Source: Actinostola sp. cb2023 (taxonomy: Eukaryota > Cnidaria > Anthozoa > Actiniaria > Actinostolidae). Taken from it: 64,000 nt of DNA. The notes below the pieces were generated by a model. It had not been told where the DNA came from. It saw only the letters and a program-made list of their open reading frames with translations, and searched no databases. Every line of letters begins with the position of its first letter. Position 1 is the stretch's first letter. Both the position numbers and the translations under genes were made by a program. The stretch is from assembly GCA_033675265.1 (NCBI GenBank), contig JAUJYZ010000980.1:62001-126000 (forward strand). Reading direction: 5' to 3'. This document shows, in pieces, positions 43,631-54,727 of this stretch.

Positions 43631-44764
43631 TGTCAAACTATCATTCCAGTATGTCAAACCATCATGTCATTATGTCAAACCGTCATGCGAATATGTCAAC
43701 TGTCATGTCATTATGTCACTCAACATACATTGTACATTTGTAATGATGAATGTTAATGCCGGTCAACTATTTCCACCAAAAATGTTTCGCTGTACAACCA
43801 AACTTACATTGTTGTATTGTGTGGGCCACTTGTGTTCTCCTGTTACCTTGTTTTGATAAACAGAGTCTGTCCTGACTTACATTGGTATTCTGTCCATTCA
43901 GTATCCATTTGGGTGGACTGCATAGTGTTTAAATACTAGATTAACGAAATGGATGTAATTACAACTTTTGCCTGACGAAATTTGCAAAATTTATCCTTCT
44001 CGATCAGACAGACGTACAACAATCATCCACCAAACCTACCTTGACTACTTCTTCAGCATTGAAAACAAAGCCTGAGAAACGTTAAACTGTACACGTAAGG
44101 CCGTAGCAACTATAAATGATGTCAAAGGTGGGATAACAAGATATTTACATGTGTAGAGTGAGTAATCACTGACGCTCGAACTTCAAACTTCGTTCGACTC
44201 ACAGAAAACAGCAGGCGTCACTGGACAGTGGACTGGAACGAGCCTCGTTTGGATGAAACGAAAATATGAAAAAAAAATACTCATCAATTTTATTTAAAAC
44301 AACATCATTTGTGTTGATAATAAAGTTTTACATGAAACGAAAATGTAGGTTTTTCTTTACAACGAAAGAAACTGATAGACCGAATCGGCAATTCAAACCA
44401 CGTGACCTGTTAGCCGATTCGGTCTATTGAAAACGGAGTCCGTCGAGTTTGTATCGTGAGTGAATAGCTTGGGCTTCCTGTGGTTTATGGCCCGCGATAC
44501 AATAGGTCAGTGTTGTCTACGACAAGATTTGTTGATATGAAAACCCTTTGAATGCTTTGTTGGTGTCTACATAATACAGGTAATGTGTAGTAATGTGGTT
44601 GTGATTTATGTTGGAATCGATTCTTTGATTCAAACACTAAAACTCAAATCTGCTCGTGTCTCTGATTCATCGATCTGAGGGCTGTGTTTAATACCGGATG
44701 TGCATGTTAGGTTTAGGGTTTCTGCATGTACATGTACTTGACATTCATATGAATTATGTTTCAG
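43631..44764. other. Region upstream of the zinc-finger gene
   Basis: A hairpin GACCGAATCGG...CCGATTCGGTC is at 44377-44427. The first (5' UTR) exon of the zinc-finger gene may lie here but is not identifiable by eye. Confidence 0.4.
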
Positions 44765-44778
44765 ATTGCGAGGAAACT

Positions 44779-45108
44779 ATGGACTCTATAAACATCAAGA
44801 GTAATGATTGTAAGAGGGAGTTAATCAACACAGAAAGTCATCCTCAGAATGATGAGATGAATGTGAATGACGGCTCTGTAGATAACAATATCAACTGTGT
44901 TGGAGGGAAGCCATTCAAATGTTCCTCTTCCCGTGAGGAATTGCAGTCTGATGGCCTTGATTGCTGTGGAAATGTGGTGTCCATAAAAACAGAAACTGAA
45001 ACTGACTGGGTTGAGAAACGTTGTAAATCTGGAGAATTGCTCTACCACTACAACAAAGTTAGTGGAGAAAAGCAATGGCCATCAGGTGGTGCTCACAGGG
45101 TATCTGAT
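44779..45108 (+). CDS. C2H2 zinc-finger gene, N-terminal exon with WW-like motif
   Basis: The exon begins after an acceptor (GTTTCAG, AG at 44763-44764) and ends at GAT before GTAAGT (45109). The likely start Met is at 44779. It encodes 110 residues: an acidic/polar start (MDSINIKSND), GKPFKCSSSREEL (a fragment reminiscent of a zinc-finger start), a possible SUMO-like VSIKTETE, and DWVEKRCKSGELLYHYNKVS..QWP, which has the W, Y/N and second W...P spacing of a WW domain. The junction is phase 0 and matches the phase of the exon at 49232. Joining the two is inference, since both are open, in phase and same strand with no competing exon. Confidence 0.65.
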
Positions 45109-45175
45109 GTAAGTATGTTTTACATTTATAATAGCCACATACATGTACATATACATGACAATGACAATAACAATA

Positions 45176-45265
45176 GTTTATTATTTAGTACCAGAATAAT
45201 TAATTATTAATAATAATTTATTTATATAGCGCTATTTCATAAGAGTTCAATAGCGCTGTAGAATT
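45176..45265 (-). mobile_element. LINE/SINE 3' end in the intron (minus)
   Basis: AATAATAATTTATTTATATAGCGCTATTTC is, on the minus strand, a GCGCTATATAAATAAATTATTATT-type 3' end typical of L2/CR1-like LINEs. Only the terminal part is recognised. Confidence 0.45.
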
Positions 45266-45685
45266 AAAGACATCAAAACAATACAAATATACAGTAGTGT
45301 GGCATATGTTTGGTACAAGCTAACTGAAATAACCATGAGGACTAAACTAGTCAGTTAGCTGTCTATAATTAGTTATACAATTATACAACATGTACATAAT
45401 TAAACACATGTACATGTACACAGGGGTCTGAGAGGGGGATACAAACATACATGTAACAATAACAATTTATAATAGTAAAGTTGTACAGGCTTGTGGTAAA
45501 TTGTACTTTATTTTGCCATGTTTCTAATGTACATAGTTATAGTTACATGTACATTTATAAATAATACACTATATTTAAAAAGGAAACACTATATAGTATA
45601 TTTATAGAACTAGCACCACAAGTTTATTAGTGTCTTGATATTATGATGTGCTAATCCTCATCAAATAAAACCAATATTTTTTATA

Positions 45686-45926
45686 CAGTCAATGTCATCA
45701 ACGTTGTTGAGCTAAAAGGATTAACACTACAATATTCGTTTTGGCGCACGATATGAGCAATTATTGTGCATGTGGAGCCGATATAATTCACAGTATGAAG
45801 TATACATGCAAAACGTGCAAAATAGGTGCTCATATCGCGCATGCAAAACGAATATATGATGAGACATGTGACACTTATTGTAGTGTTAATCTCTTTTTGG
45901 GTGGACAATGTTAATGACATTGACTG
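45686..45926. mobile_element. 241-bp MITE (CAGTCAATGTCAT ends)
   Basis: The ends CAGTCAATGTCAT and ATGACATTGACTG are exact inverted repeats, and pairing continues through GGATTAACACTACAAT and ATTCGTTTTG. TA precedes the left end. In the zinc-finger intron. Confidence 0.8.
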
Positions 45927-46109
45927 AATATTATTACAAGATCATATCAAGCTCTTACATGATATCGCGCCATGATCATTTATAAGATCTTGTAGGTTCC
46001 TGAAAGACTTAATTATGGTACCCAAGATCTATCATGATCTTGTAAACATTGTCAACATCTGATACACTTAGTCTCTCTAAGCTCCTTTGGGATCCCTGTC
46101 TTACAGAAG

Positions 46110-48060
46110 GGAATATACACCACAGGGACCCCATCATTATTTGACTTTACTGTGTTACAGTGTACCCTATGACACACCACAGGGAACCCATCATTATTTG
46201 GCTTTACTGTGTTACAGTGCACTCCAAGACACACCACAGGGAAACCATCATTATTTGGCTTTACTGTGTTACAGTGTACCCCAAGACACACCACAGGGCA
46301 CCCATCATTATTTGGCTTTAGTGTGTTACAGTGTACCCCATGACACACCACAGGGAACCCATCATTATTTGGCTTTACTGTGTTACAGTGCATGACACAC
46401 CACAGGGAACCCATCATTATTTGGCTTAATGGCTTTACTGTGTTACAGTGCATGACACACCACAGGGAACCCATCATTATTTGGCTTTACTGTGTTACAG
46501 TGCACCCCAAGACACACCACAGGGAAACCATCATTATTTGGCTTTACTGTGTTACAGTGTACCCCAAGACACACCACAGGGAACCCATCATTATTTGGCT
46601 TTACTGTGTTACAGTGTACCCCAAGACACACCACAGGGCACCCATCATTATTTGGCTTTACTGTGTTACAGTGTACCCCAAGACACACCACAGGGCACCC
46701 ATCATTATTTGGCTTTACTGTGTTACAGTGTACCCCAAGACACACCACAGGGAACCCATCATTATTTGGCTTTATGGCTTTACTGTGTTACAGTGCACCC
46801 CAAGACACACCACAGGGAACCCATCATTATTTGGCTTTATGGCTTTACTGTGTTACAGTGCACCCTAAGACACACCACAGGGCACCCATCATTATTTGGC
46901 TTTACTGTGTTACAGTGCACCCCATGGCATACCACAGGGAACCCATCATTATTTGACTTTATGGCTTTCCTGTGTAACAGTGCACCCTAAGACACACCAC
47001 AGGGAAACCATCATTATTTGGCTTTACTGTGTTACAGTGTACCCCAAGACACACCACAGGGAACCCATCATTATTTGGCTTTACTGTGTTACAGTGTACC
47101 CCAAGACACACCACAGGGCACCCATCATTATTTGGCTTTACTGTGTTACAGTGTACCCCAAGAGAAACCACAGGGAACCCATCATTATTTGACTTTATGG
47201 CTTTCCTGTGTTACAGTGAACCCCAAGACACACCACAGGGCACCCATCATTATTTGGCTTTACTGTGTTACAGTGCACCCCATGGCATACCACAGGGAAC
47301 CCATCATTATTTGACTTTATGGCTTTCCTGTGTAACAGTGCACCCTAAGACACACCACAGGGAACCCATCATTATTTGGCTTTACTGTGTTACAGCGCAC
47401 CCCAAGACACACCACAGGGCACCCGTCAGTGTTACAGTGCACCCTAAGACACACCACAGGGCACCCATGATTATTTGACTTTACTGTGTTACAGTGTACC
47501 CCAAGACACACCACAGGGAACCCATCATTATTTGGCTTTTGGCTTTATGTCTTTACTGTGTTACAGTGCACCCTAAGACACACCACAGGGATTCCATCAT
47601 TATTTGGCTTTACTGTGTTACAGTGTACCCCAAGACACACCACAGGGCACCCATCATTATTTGGCTTTACTGTGTTACAGTGTACCCCAAGACACACCAC
47701 AGGGAACCCATCATTATTTGGCTTTATGGCTTTACTGTGTTACAGTGCACCCTAAGACACACCACAGGGATTCCATCATTATTTGGCTTTACTGTGTTAC
47801 AGTGTACCCCAAGACACACCACAGGGCACCCATCATTATTTGACTTTACTGTGTTACAGTGCACCCTAAGACACACCACAGGGAACCCATCATTATTTGG
47901 CTTTATGGCTTTACTGTGTTACAGTGCACCCCAAGACACACCACAGGGCACCCATCATGATTTGACTTTACTGTGTTACAGTGCACCCCATGACACACCA
48001 CAGGAAACCCATCATCATTTGGCTTTACTGTGTTACAGTGTACCTCATGAAACACCTCTC
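46110..48060. repeat. 57-bp minisatellite filling the zinc-finger intron
   Basis: About 33 tandem units carrying CACCACAGGGAACCCATC, ATTATTTGGCTTTACTG and TGTTACAGTGTACCCCAAGA. Variants include AACCC/CACCC/AAACC, TGTACC/TGCACC, and a 66-base form with an added GGCTTTAT. 57 and 66 are multiples of three, so long open frames occur on both strands (for example VCLGVHCNTVKPNNDG on minus); there is no start or splice evidence that they are genes. Confidence 0.9.
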
Positions 48061-49231
48061 TGTTTCTGTTGTAATAATAATAACAATATTATTTATTTGT
48101 CAAAGTGTCAATAGGACACAAAATAATGAATTAAATTAATAAAATATATAATTCTAAAATATGCTAATTCACACTTGTATACAGTGAATTATTTGGATGA
48201 AGTTGTTATTCGCTCGTAAGTTTATACAATACAATTGACTTTCAATCATTTTTTTCTCAATTCAGTGGAATACACGAATACACGAAATTGTGTTCGTAGT
48301 AAAATTATCTATTTCTGTTGTAATAATTAAATTAGTTATCAAATGGTGCAAGTACTAGGCTAATACGACTTCTGTAGGATGCGCGATACCATACAATAAA
48401 CTTTTAGGTTTACTAATACGCTTTTAGGTTTCACATTTAACCTATTCAAATAGCATTATTAAGAAGCCCGAGTTGACGCTAATAGAGCATCTAGAGCGTG
48501 TATATGCCTTCCAGCCACGAGACGATAATCCCTCCTGTAAAAAGAGAGTCAAACAAATCATACGACTACATCCATATGCAAAATCATGTAAATGAGCTCC
48601 TTACTGTTGTCACCTAAAAGGCAGCACTCACTTCCCATTGGGTATACTAGTATTTAATATAATTATATTTGGTAACCAGGGTCAATCCTTCCGCTTGAAC
48701 CATTCCACTTGTTGTTGATGAACTTTTGAATCTGATGTCACTCACTGTTCCGTTGACCAGTCAGAACAAAGTGCGAAAATACCTTCACGTTACTCGGATC
48801 GATGATCACGTAAATATCGGTCACCGTCTCTCCAAACTACACTACACTTGAGTTAGAGGGACCTAAAAGAACCACTCAAAACTTCACTCAAACCACTCCA
48901 CCTATATCAGTGATTATCCTCTGTGTCTGTACTTACGTGACTATCTCACTAACAATATGGTCAGTATTGACTCAGCTAATGGTCTGTCAAATCATGAACA
49001 TTTTCGAAGTTACTCCTAAACACGATCAGTTTTTGAGTTACAAACAATTTTAGCCCAAATACTTTATATCTGGTCATTACTACAATCGAGGCAGTCAAAT
49101 GTCTGTCTGTTTTTCGAAGACTTAACAAATACACTGAGTATTACAAATATTATCCCATCGTATTATTAATAACTGAACAATTGTGTTTTTATTAATATAC
49201 ATTGATATATTGTTCTTGTTCTTCATTTCAG
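48061..49231. other. Remaining intron of the zinc-finger gene
   Basis: Contains a possible LINE tail at 48070-48115 (AATAATAATAAC...CAATAGGACAC, minus). Otherwise AT-rich with no feature. Ends in the acceptor TTCATTTCAG. Confidence 0.5.
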
Positions 49232-50731
49232 GGTTCAATAGAATACAACATCATATTTGGTCAACCAATAATATACACAGATGATTATGGCTGTAGTAAT
49301 GGCTGTTCTTCTATGTACATCGATACAGGTTCAACTGACAACAACATGGATGATACAAGTCAACCACATCCAACAGTTGTAGGTGATAGTGGTCATAATT
49401 CAGTTAATGCAGTTGATGGGAATTCGTTGAAAAATGCTTCTGCTGTCCACGTGGATGACCGTTTATCAATTTTGAGTATTTTAGAGGAATTGGATTTACC
49501 CTCTGAAAAGGAATCAGTTGAAAACAGCACTCAAGCAACAGATTCACCCACCGGTGATGTTAATTCACATTCTCAAGAGATTGTCGAAAGTCTCCTTCAT
49601 GGAAAACACACTGGAGAGAAGCCATTTGAATGTTCTTACTGTGTTAAAACATTTAGCTGCAAACGCTATCTCACTAATCATCTCAGAATTCATACTGGAG
49701 AGAAGCCATTTGAATGTTCTTACTGTGATAAAAAGTTTGGCCAGAAAGGCGATCACACTGTTCATCTCAGAATCCACACTGGAGAGAAGCCATTTGAATG
49801 TTCTTACTGTGATAAAACGTTTGGCCAGAAACGCCTTCTCACTGCTCATCTCAGAATTCATACTGGAGAGAAGCCATTTGAATGTTCTTACTGTGATAAA
49901 AAATTTAGCTGCAAACGCTATCTCCATGATCATCTCAAAATTCATACTAGAGAGAAGCCATTTGAATGTTTTTATTGTGATAAAAAGTTTGGCCGCAAAC
50001 CCTATCTCACTAATCATCTCAGAATTCATACTGGAGAGAAGCCATTTGAATGTTCTTACTGTGATAAAAAGTTTGGCCAGAAAGGCGAACACACTGTTCA
50101 TCTCAGAATTCACACTGGAGAGAAGCCATTTGAATGTTCTTACTGTGATAAAACGTTTGGCCAGAAACACCTTCTCACTGCTCATCTCAGAATTCATACT
50201 GGAGAGAAGCCATTTGAATGTTCTTACTGTGCTAAAAAATTTAGCTGCAAACGCTATCTCCATGATCATCTCAAAATTCATACTAGAGAGAAGCCATTTG
50301 AATGTTTTTATTGTGATAAAAAGTTTGGCCGCAAATCCCATCTCACTAATCATCTCAGAATTCATACTGGAGAGAAGCCATTTGAATGTTCTTACTGTGA
50401 TAAAAAGTTTGGCCAGAAAGGCGAACACACTGTTCATCTCAGAATTCACACTGGAGAGAAGCCATTTGAATGTTCGTACTGTGATAAAACGTTTGTCGAG
50501 AAACGCCTTCTCACTGCTCATCTCAGAATTCATACTGGAGAGAAGCCATTTGAATGTTCTTACTGTGTTAAACAATTTAGCATCAAACGCTATCTCCATG
50601 ATCATCTCAAAATTCATACTAGAGAGAAGTCATTTGGATGTTCTTACTGTGATAAAAAGTTTGGCCGCAAACCCCATCTCACTAATCATCTCAGAATTCA
50701 TAGTGGAGAGAAGCCATTTGAATGTTCTTAA
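49232..50731 (+). CDS. C2H2 zinc-finger gene, main exon (13 fingers)
   Basis: Starts at GGTTCAATA after an acceptor, phase 0. About 125 residues of acidic/polar sequence (SILEELDLPSEKE, DSPTGDVNSHSQEI) precede LLHGKHTGEKPFEC. Then come 13 consecutive 28-residue C2H2 fingers with HTGEKPFEC linkers. Fingers 2-5, 6-9 and 10-13 repeat a four-finger block (GQKGDH, GQKRLL, SCKRYL, GRKPYL contact regions), showing two tandem 336-bp duplications. Linkers after each third block member are HTREKP/S. Likely a nuclear DNA-binding protein. A stop (TAA) falls at the start of a fourteenth finger. No KRAB, SCAN or BTB domain is seen. Confidence 0.9.
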   Translation, partial: GSIEYNIIFGQPIIYTDDYGCSNGCSSMYIDTGSTDNNMDDTSQPHPTVVGDSGHNSVNAVDGNSLKNASAVHVDDRLSILSILEELDLPSEKESVENSTQATDSPTGDVNSHSQEIVESLLHGKHTGEKPFECSYCVKTFSCKRYLTNHLRIHTGEKPFECSYCDKKFGQKGDHTVHLRIHTGEKPFECSYCDKTFGQKRLLTAHLRIHTGEKPFECSYCDKKFSCKRYLHDHLKIHTREKPFECFYCDKKFGRKPYLTNHLRIHTGEKPFECSYCDKKFGQKGEHTVHLRIHTGEKPFECSYCDKTFGQKHLLTAHLRIHTGEKPFECSYCAKKFSCKRYLHDHLKIHTREKPFECFYCDKKFGRKSHLTNHLRIHTGEKPFECSYCDKKFGQKGEHTVHLRIHTGEKPFECSYCDKTFVEKRLLTAHLRIHTGEKPFECSYCVKQFSIKRYLHDHLKIHTREKSFGCSYCDKKFGRKPHLTNHLRIHSGEKPFECS

Positions 50732-50903
50732 TACTGTGTTAAAACAATTTAGCTTCAAACGCTATCTCCATGATCATCTCAAAATTCATAGTAGAGAGAA
50801 GTCATTTGGATGTTCTTACTGTGATAAAAAGTTTGACCGCAAACGCTATCTCCATGATCATCTCAAAATTCACACTACTAGATACCCTGCCGAAGTCGTG
50901 TAG
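50732..50903 (+). pseudogene. Frame-disrupted fingers 14-15 of the same array
   Basis: Relative to the array, an extra TAA codon plus one extra A lie just after FECS. Past these, the other frame reads QFSFKRYLHDHLKIHSREKS, FGCSYCDKKFDRKRYLHDHL and ends KIHTTRYPAEVV. Two fingers were therefore lost from the open frame by small indels. Confidence 0.85.
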
Positions 50904-51159
50904 ATGCTTTGTATTCCACTATCCAAGAATCTGGATAATGAGATTCATAATTTCAGGTTTGATTCCGGTTTAAACTGTTTTTTTAATGCGCACGGTTGAA
51001 TTAACTTATTAAACCGATGGCCAAATCTGCGCCCACAATCATAGTATAATGGCGGCTACGTTCGTTATGTTATTACCAACCTTTTTGACTAGCTTTTCTC
51101 TTCCCAATCGTTCACGACACATCAACAGCAACATCACATCAACGTGCTCGCAGGGTAAC

Positions 51160-51425
51160 TACTAGAGAGAAGCCATTTGAATGTTCTTACTGTGATAAAA
51201 AGTTTGGCCGCAAAAGCCTTCTCACTGCAAAAGCCTTCTCAGAATTCATACTGGAGAGAAGTCATACAAATGTCTTTATTGTGGCAAAACATTTCGGCAC
51301 AAGACATCCCTTACAGAGCATCTACAAAGTCATACTGGAAAGAAGCCATTCCAATGTCATTACTGTGATAATGTTTTTTTCCATAAAATCCATGTGACTG
51401 ATCATGTCAGAATTCACTCATCACA
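51160..51425 (+). pseudogene. Degenerate C2H2 finger fragments
   Basis: REKPFECSYCDKKFGRKSLL (a finger broken before its histidines), then in another frame a finger with YKCLYCGKTFRHKTSLTEHL and one with FQCHYCDNVFFHK...VTDHVRIH. The linkers match the main gene. About 250 bases of unrelated sequence separate it from 50903. Probably the former tail of the array or a neighbouring duplicate. Confidence 0.8.
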
Positions 51426-51539
51426 AGGCATAGTTGCCATTAGGCGAGTACTGCGAGTAGCCAGCGGCACTAGTTGGGCTGCCTGTGTAATTATGTTTTG
51501 TTGCTATTTAGTCAGAATCGTCGTCAAAATTGTTCAGTG

Positions 51540-51600
51540 GTTTGCGTCATCGAGTCTTGAAAAGCGCTTTACAAATATATACAATAATAATAATAAAGTT
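51540..51600 (+). mobile_element. LINE-type 3' end (AAGCGCTTTACAAATATA plus (AAT)n)
   Basis: GAAAAGCGCTTTACAAATAT followed by AATAATAATAATAAAG resembles 3' ends of L2/CR1-like LINEs. Fragment only. Confidence 0.5.
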
Positions 51601-51617
51601 ATATATTAATTTACTTA

Positions 51618-51772
51618 CACCTAATTTCAAAAACGTTGTCCAATAATAATCAAAAAAGCCAAATAGGATTTCATTAAAAGACAAAAGAAGTGCACTCAAG
51701 GTGAACTGTTTCTTTTGTCTTTTTGAATGAATTCGTATTTGGCTATTTGGACAACGTTTTTGAAATTAGGTG
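51618..51772. mobile_element. 155-bp MITE, TA-flanked (copy 2)
   Basis: Nearly identical to 7331-7487 (differences: one A in an A run, one C/G, one G), flanked by TA (51616-51617, 51773-51774). It lies just after the degenerate fingers. Confidence 0.88.
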
Positions 51773-51774
51773 TA

Positions 51775-52664
51775 TAAAATATTATCTAAATCAACTAATC
51801 TCACACAATAAACCACATTTCCATCAATACCTCCATGCAGTTTGATCTTTGATCTTTGGACATAAAGTGATATTCGGGTCTCTTAATATTTTGAGCTTGA
51901 TAATGTTGACTTTTCGTGGTCACGTGACCTTGAGGCAAGGAAACGTACATTTAAAAATGCGCTCATGGTTTTTATACATTTCAAAAATATTTTGCTGTAA
52001 AATCACGACACATAGACATGGCGGAATCAGTAAATGTCATTTATTGTGTAGTTAGTAATATAGTACATCGATCGTTTCAAAGAGTATAATAACAAAAACA
52101 AATCTACTCAAATATCAAAACACCTAAATGTCACTTCATGCCAAAACATTAACTTCATAGGTTTAAAACTTGATGGAGATATCTGTAAAATTAAAATTGC
52201 TATAAAAAAACATGCCTTTTAACATGCTTGAACGTGGTCTATCAGAGGACATACCATGACAAATTGTCGGTTATTTGTTAAATGTGAATGTGTCAGAGCG
52301 GTTGGAGATCCATTTGCTGTTGATTTAGGTTCGTAAAGGCTTATTGTAAATTATACAGCCGGGTTAAGTTTTGTTGTCACATTTCTCCTACACTAGTGTC
52401 GTAGCCGTGTGGTTTTATATTTGATAAATCACGATGTGTGAGTTTATTGAACGGCCTCGAAAACCCAGATATAATTTATAACATTTTAATCTTTAAAATT
52501 GATTGATGCGTCTCATGAATGTGCATTCGTAGTTTTTGTCGGCACCACTCGTGTGCAATCGGTAAGAAAAGGTTCCCACAAGACAGCATGCCAATAGAAG
52601 TGATTCGATAAATAATTAAATGTCCCTAATTGTATTTTTTTCTGCACATATGGAGCTGTCGGCG
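51775..52664. other. Spacer
   Basis: No supported feature; AT-rich. Confidence 0.35.
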
Positions 52665-53051
52665 ATTAGCCATTACCTAAGCGAGCAGGGGACTGGGACC
52701 AAGTCCGTAAAACTAATTCAATAAGAAACTAGCAGAGAGAGCATATCAAACTTAGCTAGTCTGGAAAGTTTGGTGAACTTCGGCTTAATATTGACGATGC
52801 TAGAGGACATTAAAAATGTATATTTCCCCATACAAACTGTAAATTTTTTTACGTTGTCACTGTAACATTTTGGCTAGACAACACAATTTCAAAAGTTTAT
52901 CATTCCGACATAGTAATTCGCTCAAATCACATCACACTTTGCACAGATACTAATTTCAACTTGCTGTTTCATGTCATACACTTAATTTCGTAATTGCATT
53001 AATTATAATAAACTCGTTCCCAGTCCCCTGCTCGTTTAGGTAATGGCTAAT
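52665..53051. mobile_element. 387-bp MITE (ATTAGCCATTACCTAA ends)
   Basis: ATTAGCCATTACCTAA.CGAG followed by CAGGGGACTGGGA at the left is mirrored at the right with one difference (about 34-bp TIRs). No target duplication was confidently identified. Confidence 0.8.
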
Positions 53052-53401
53052 TGTTATAAGTTTTGATCTCATAAACCGATGTCTGCACCTATGAACCATT
53101 TTGTTGTCAAGCAAGCTGGTCGCTTACGGGATTTCAACAAGTCTGACTAAGCAATTAGGGAATGGGAATCGCTTGGAGGATACAATTTTATACGAGAATT
53201 AAGTAGTCTTATAGATGATCGACGACTGTATAGCAAAACAGAATATTACAATAGTTCAATGCTTGCTCACCTGCATCTGCAGCAGTTAGAGCTTCCTAAA
53301 CAGTTCCCAAGATGCTTTGCGTTAAAAAATTCGACGAAAAAGATCGCACATTTTCAGCCCTGGGGACGAGGTTGCAACATTACCTACAGCCACTTGCTCT
53401 C

Positions 53402-53937
53402 TAGTCTCCCTCGCAGCCGTGCTAAGTGTCGTCACGCAACGTTCTCTCCCCTCAGACACGGCTGCTTACCCGAGCTAAACATTCCGTTCCACAGAATTAG
53501 CCAATCAGAGCTCTTTGCCCGAAAACAGGCCAAGGTTCGCGCCATACCGAACATACCAAAGACCAGTGACAAACAAGATGACGTCCATTGACGAAGCGTT
53601 TTGCCTTGCAGCGAAATAATTTCATATGAACGAGTATCAAAGAGTTTAACTGGGCAATACACTAAACCAATACACTAAACACGGCTGCCAAGAAGACTAG
53701 TAAATCGTGTATGTGAATTCATTTCCTAACTTTGCAATGTTCTTAGGTAAATAAACAACGAAACATGAGCATGGGAGTGTCGAGTTGTTGACAACCAGTG
53801 AACATGAATATCGAAAAACGTGATATGATTGGCTAAACACTTACAATTGGAACGGAATGTTTAGCTCGGGTAAGCAGCCGTGTCTGAGGGGAGAGAGCGT
53901 TGCGTGACGACACTTAGCACGGCTGCGAGGGAGACTA
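53402..53937. mobile_element. 536-bp MULE-type MITE with 9-bp target duplication
   Basis: ~93-bp terminal inverted repeats start TAGTCTCCCTCGCAGCCG. CTTGCTCTC flanks both ends exactly (53393-53401, 53938-53946). A 9-bp duplication is characteristic of the Mutator superfamily. Open frames crossing the boundary (53259-53591 plus) are therefore not genes. Confidence 0.88.
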
Positions 53938-53946
53938 CTTGCTCTC

Positions 53947-54307
53947 CGAAACTTGTCAAAATGACCTCAAATTTGGAACAATAATAGATTTTGGGTTGTT
54001 AAAGAGTTCTATGAAAAACTGTTGTTTTTTGGGTGGTCACATGACCAGTTAGAGTTAGAGATATAAGGGTAAACAAGCCCCTGAAACATGACGAGCCCGA
54101 CCCTAACATTTTTGTTGCCTCGCAAAATGCATATTTGTGGTGGATTAACACAGCGGGGTAGTGTACCCGATACATTGGTGTAGGCAGGCTCATGCTGGGA
54201 CGTGAATTACTAGTCGTAGATTTATATTTACTGATTTTAGAAAGATATGGCCAATAAGTGAATAAGATACATTTTGTCTATTAAAATAATATTGATACTG
54301 ATCAAAC
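53947..54307. other. Spacer
   Basis: No supported feature. Confidence 0.35.
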
Positions 54308-54727
54308 GTTCAATGCTCTACCCATAGAATATCGAGCGAGTCAGGCGTGCCGCCACAAATCATTGCCGGTTTAGCAATACAAATTGTAAAAGTTGAGTTG
54401 TCAGCCTACTTTGCGATTAGTAGTTTAGCCTGTGTTTCAAGTTCAATGCTTTACCCATAGAATATCAGGCGTGCCACCCGAACAATCTACCCTGCCTTCA
54501 GGTGCGCCACCCAAAAGCATTGGGGTTTAGCAATATACAGTTGAGTTAGTATGTCAGTACTCTGCGATTAGTATTATAATCTGTGTTTCAAGTTCAATGC
54601 TTTACCCATAGAATATCAGGCGTTCCACCCGAACAATCTACCCTGCCTTCAGGTGCGCCACCCAAAAGCATTGGGGTTTAGCAATATAAAGTTGAGTACT
54701 CTGCGATTAGTCACATTAGTCTGTGTC
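54308..54727. repeat. Three-copy ~130-150-bp tandem repeat
   Basis: GTTCAATGCTTTACCCATAG begins copies at 54308 (CTCTACC variant), 54441 and 54592. Each continues with CAGGCGTGCC, a GGTTTAGCAATA block and CTGCGATTAGT. The second and third copies are the most alike. Confidence 0.85.

Noticed and set aside
46110..48060. CRISPR-like regular array
   Set aside because: Eukaryotic DNA; units are contiguous with no unique spacers.
46052..48114. Many long frames on both strands with 19-residue repeats
   Set aside because: Artefact of the 57-bp minisatellite inside the inferred zinc-finger intron.
49518..50903. Other-frame and antisense long frames through the zinc-finger exon
   Set aside because: Shadows of the 84-bp finger repeat; the C2H2 frame is clearly the coding one. 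Only the final part (50732-50903) of the alternate frame carries displaced fingers.
53259..53591. 110-codon plus frame
   Set aside because: Crosses the boundary of the 9-bp-TSD MITE, so it is a chance fusion of flank and transposon sequence.
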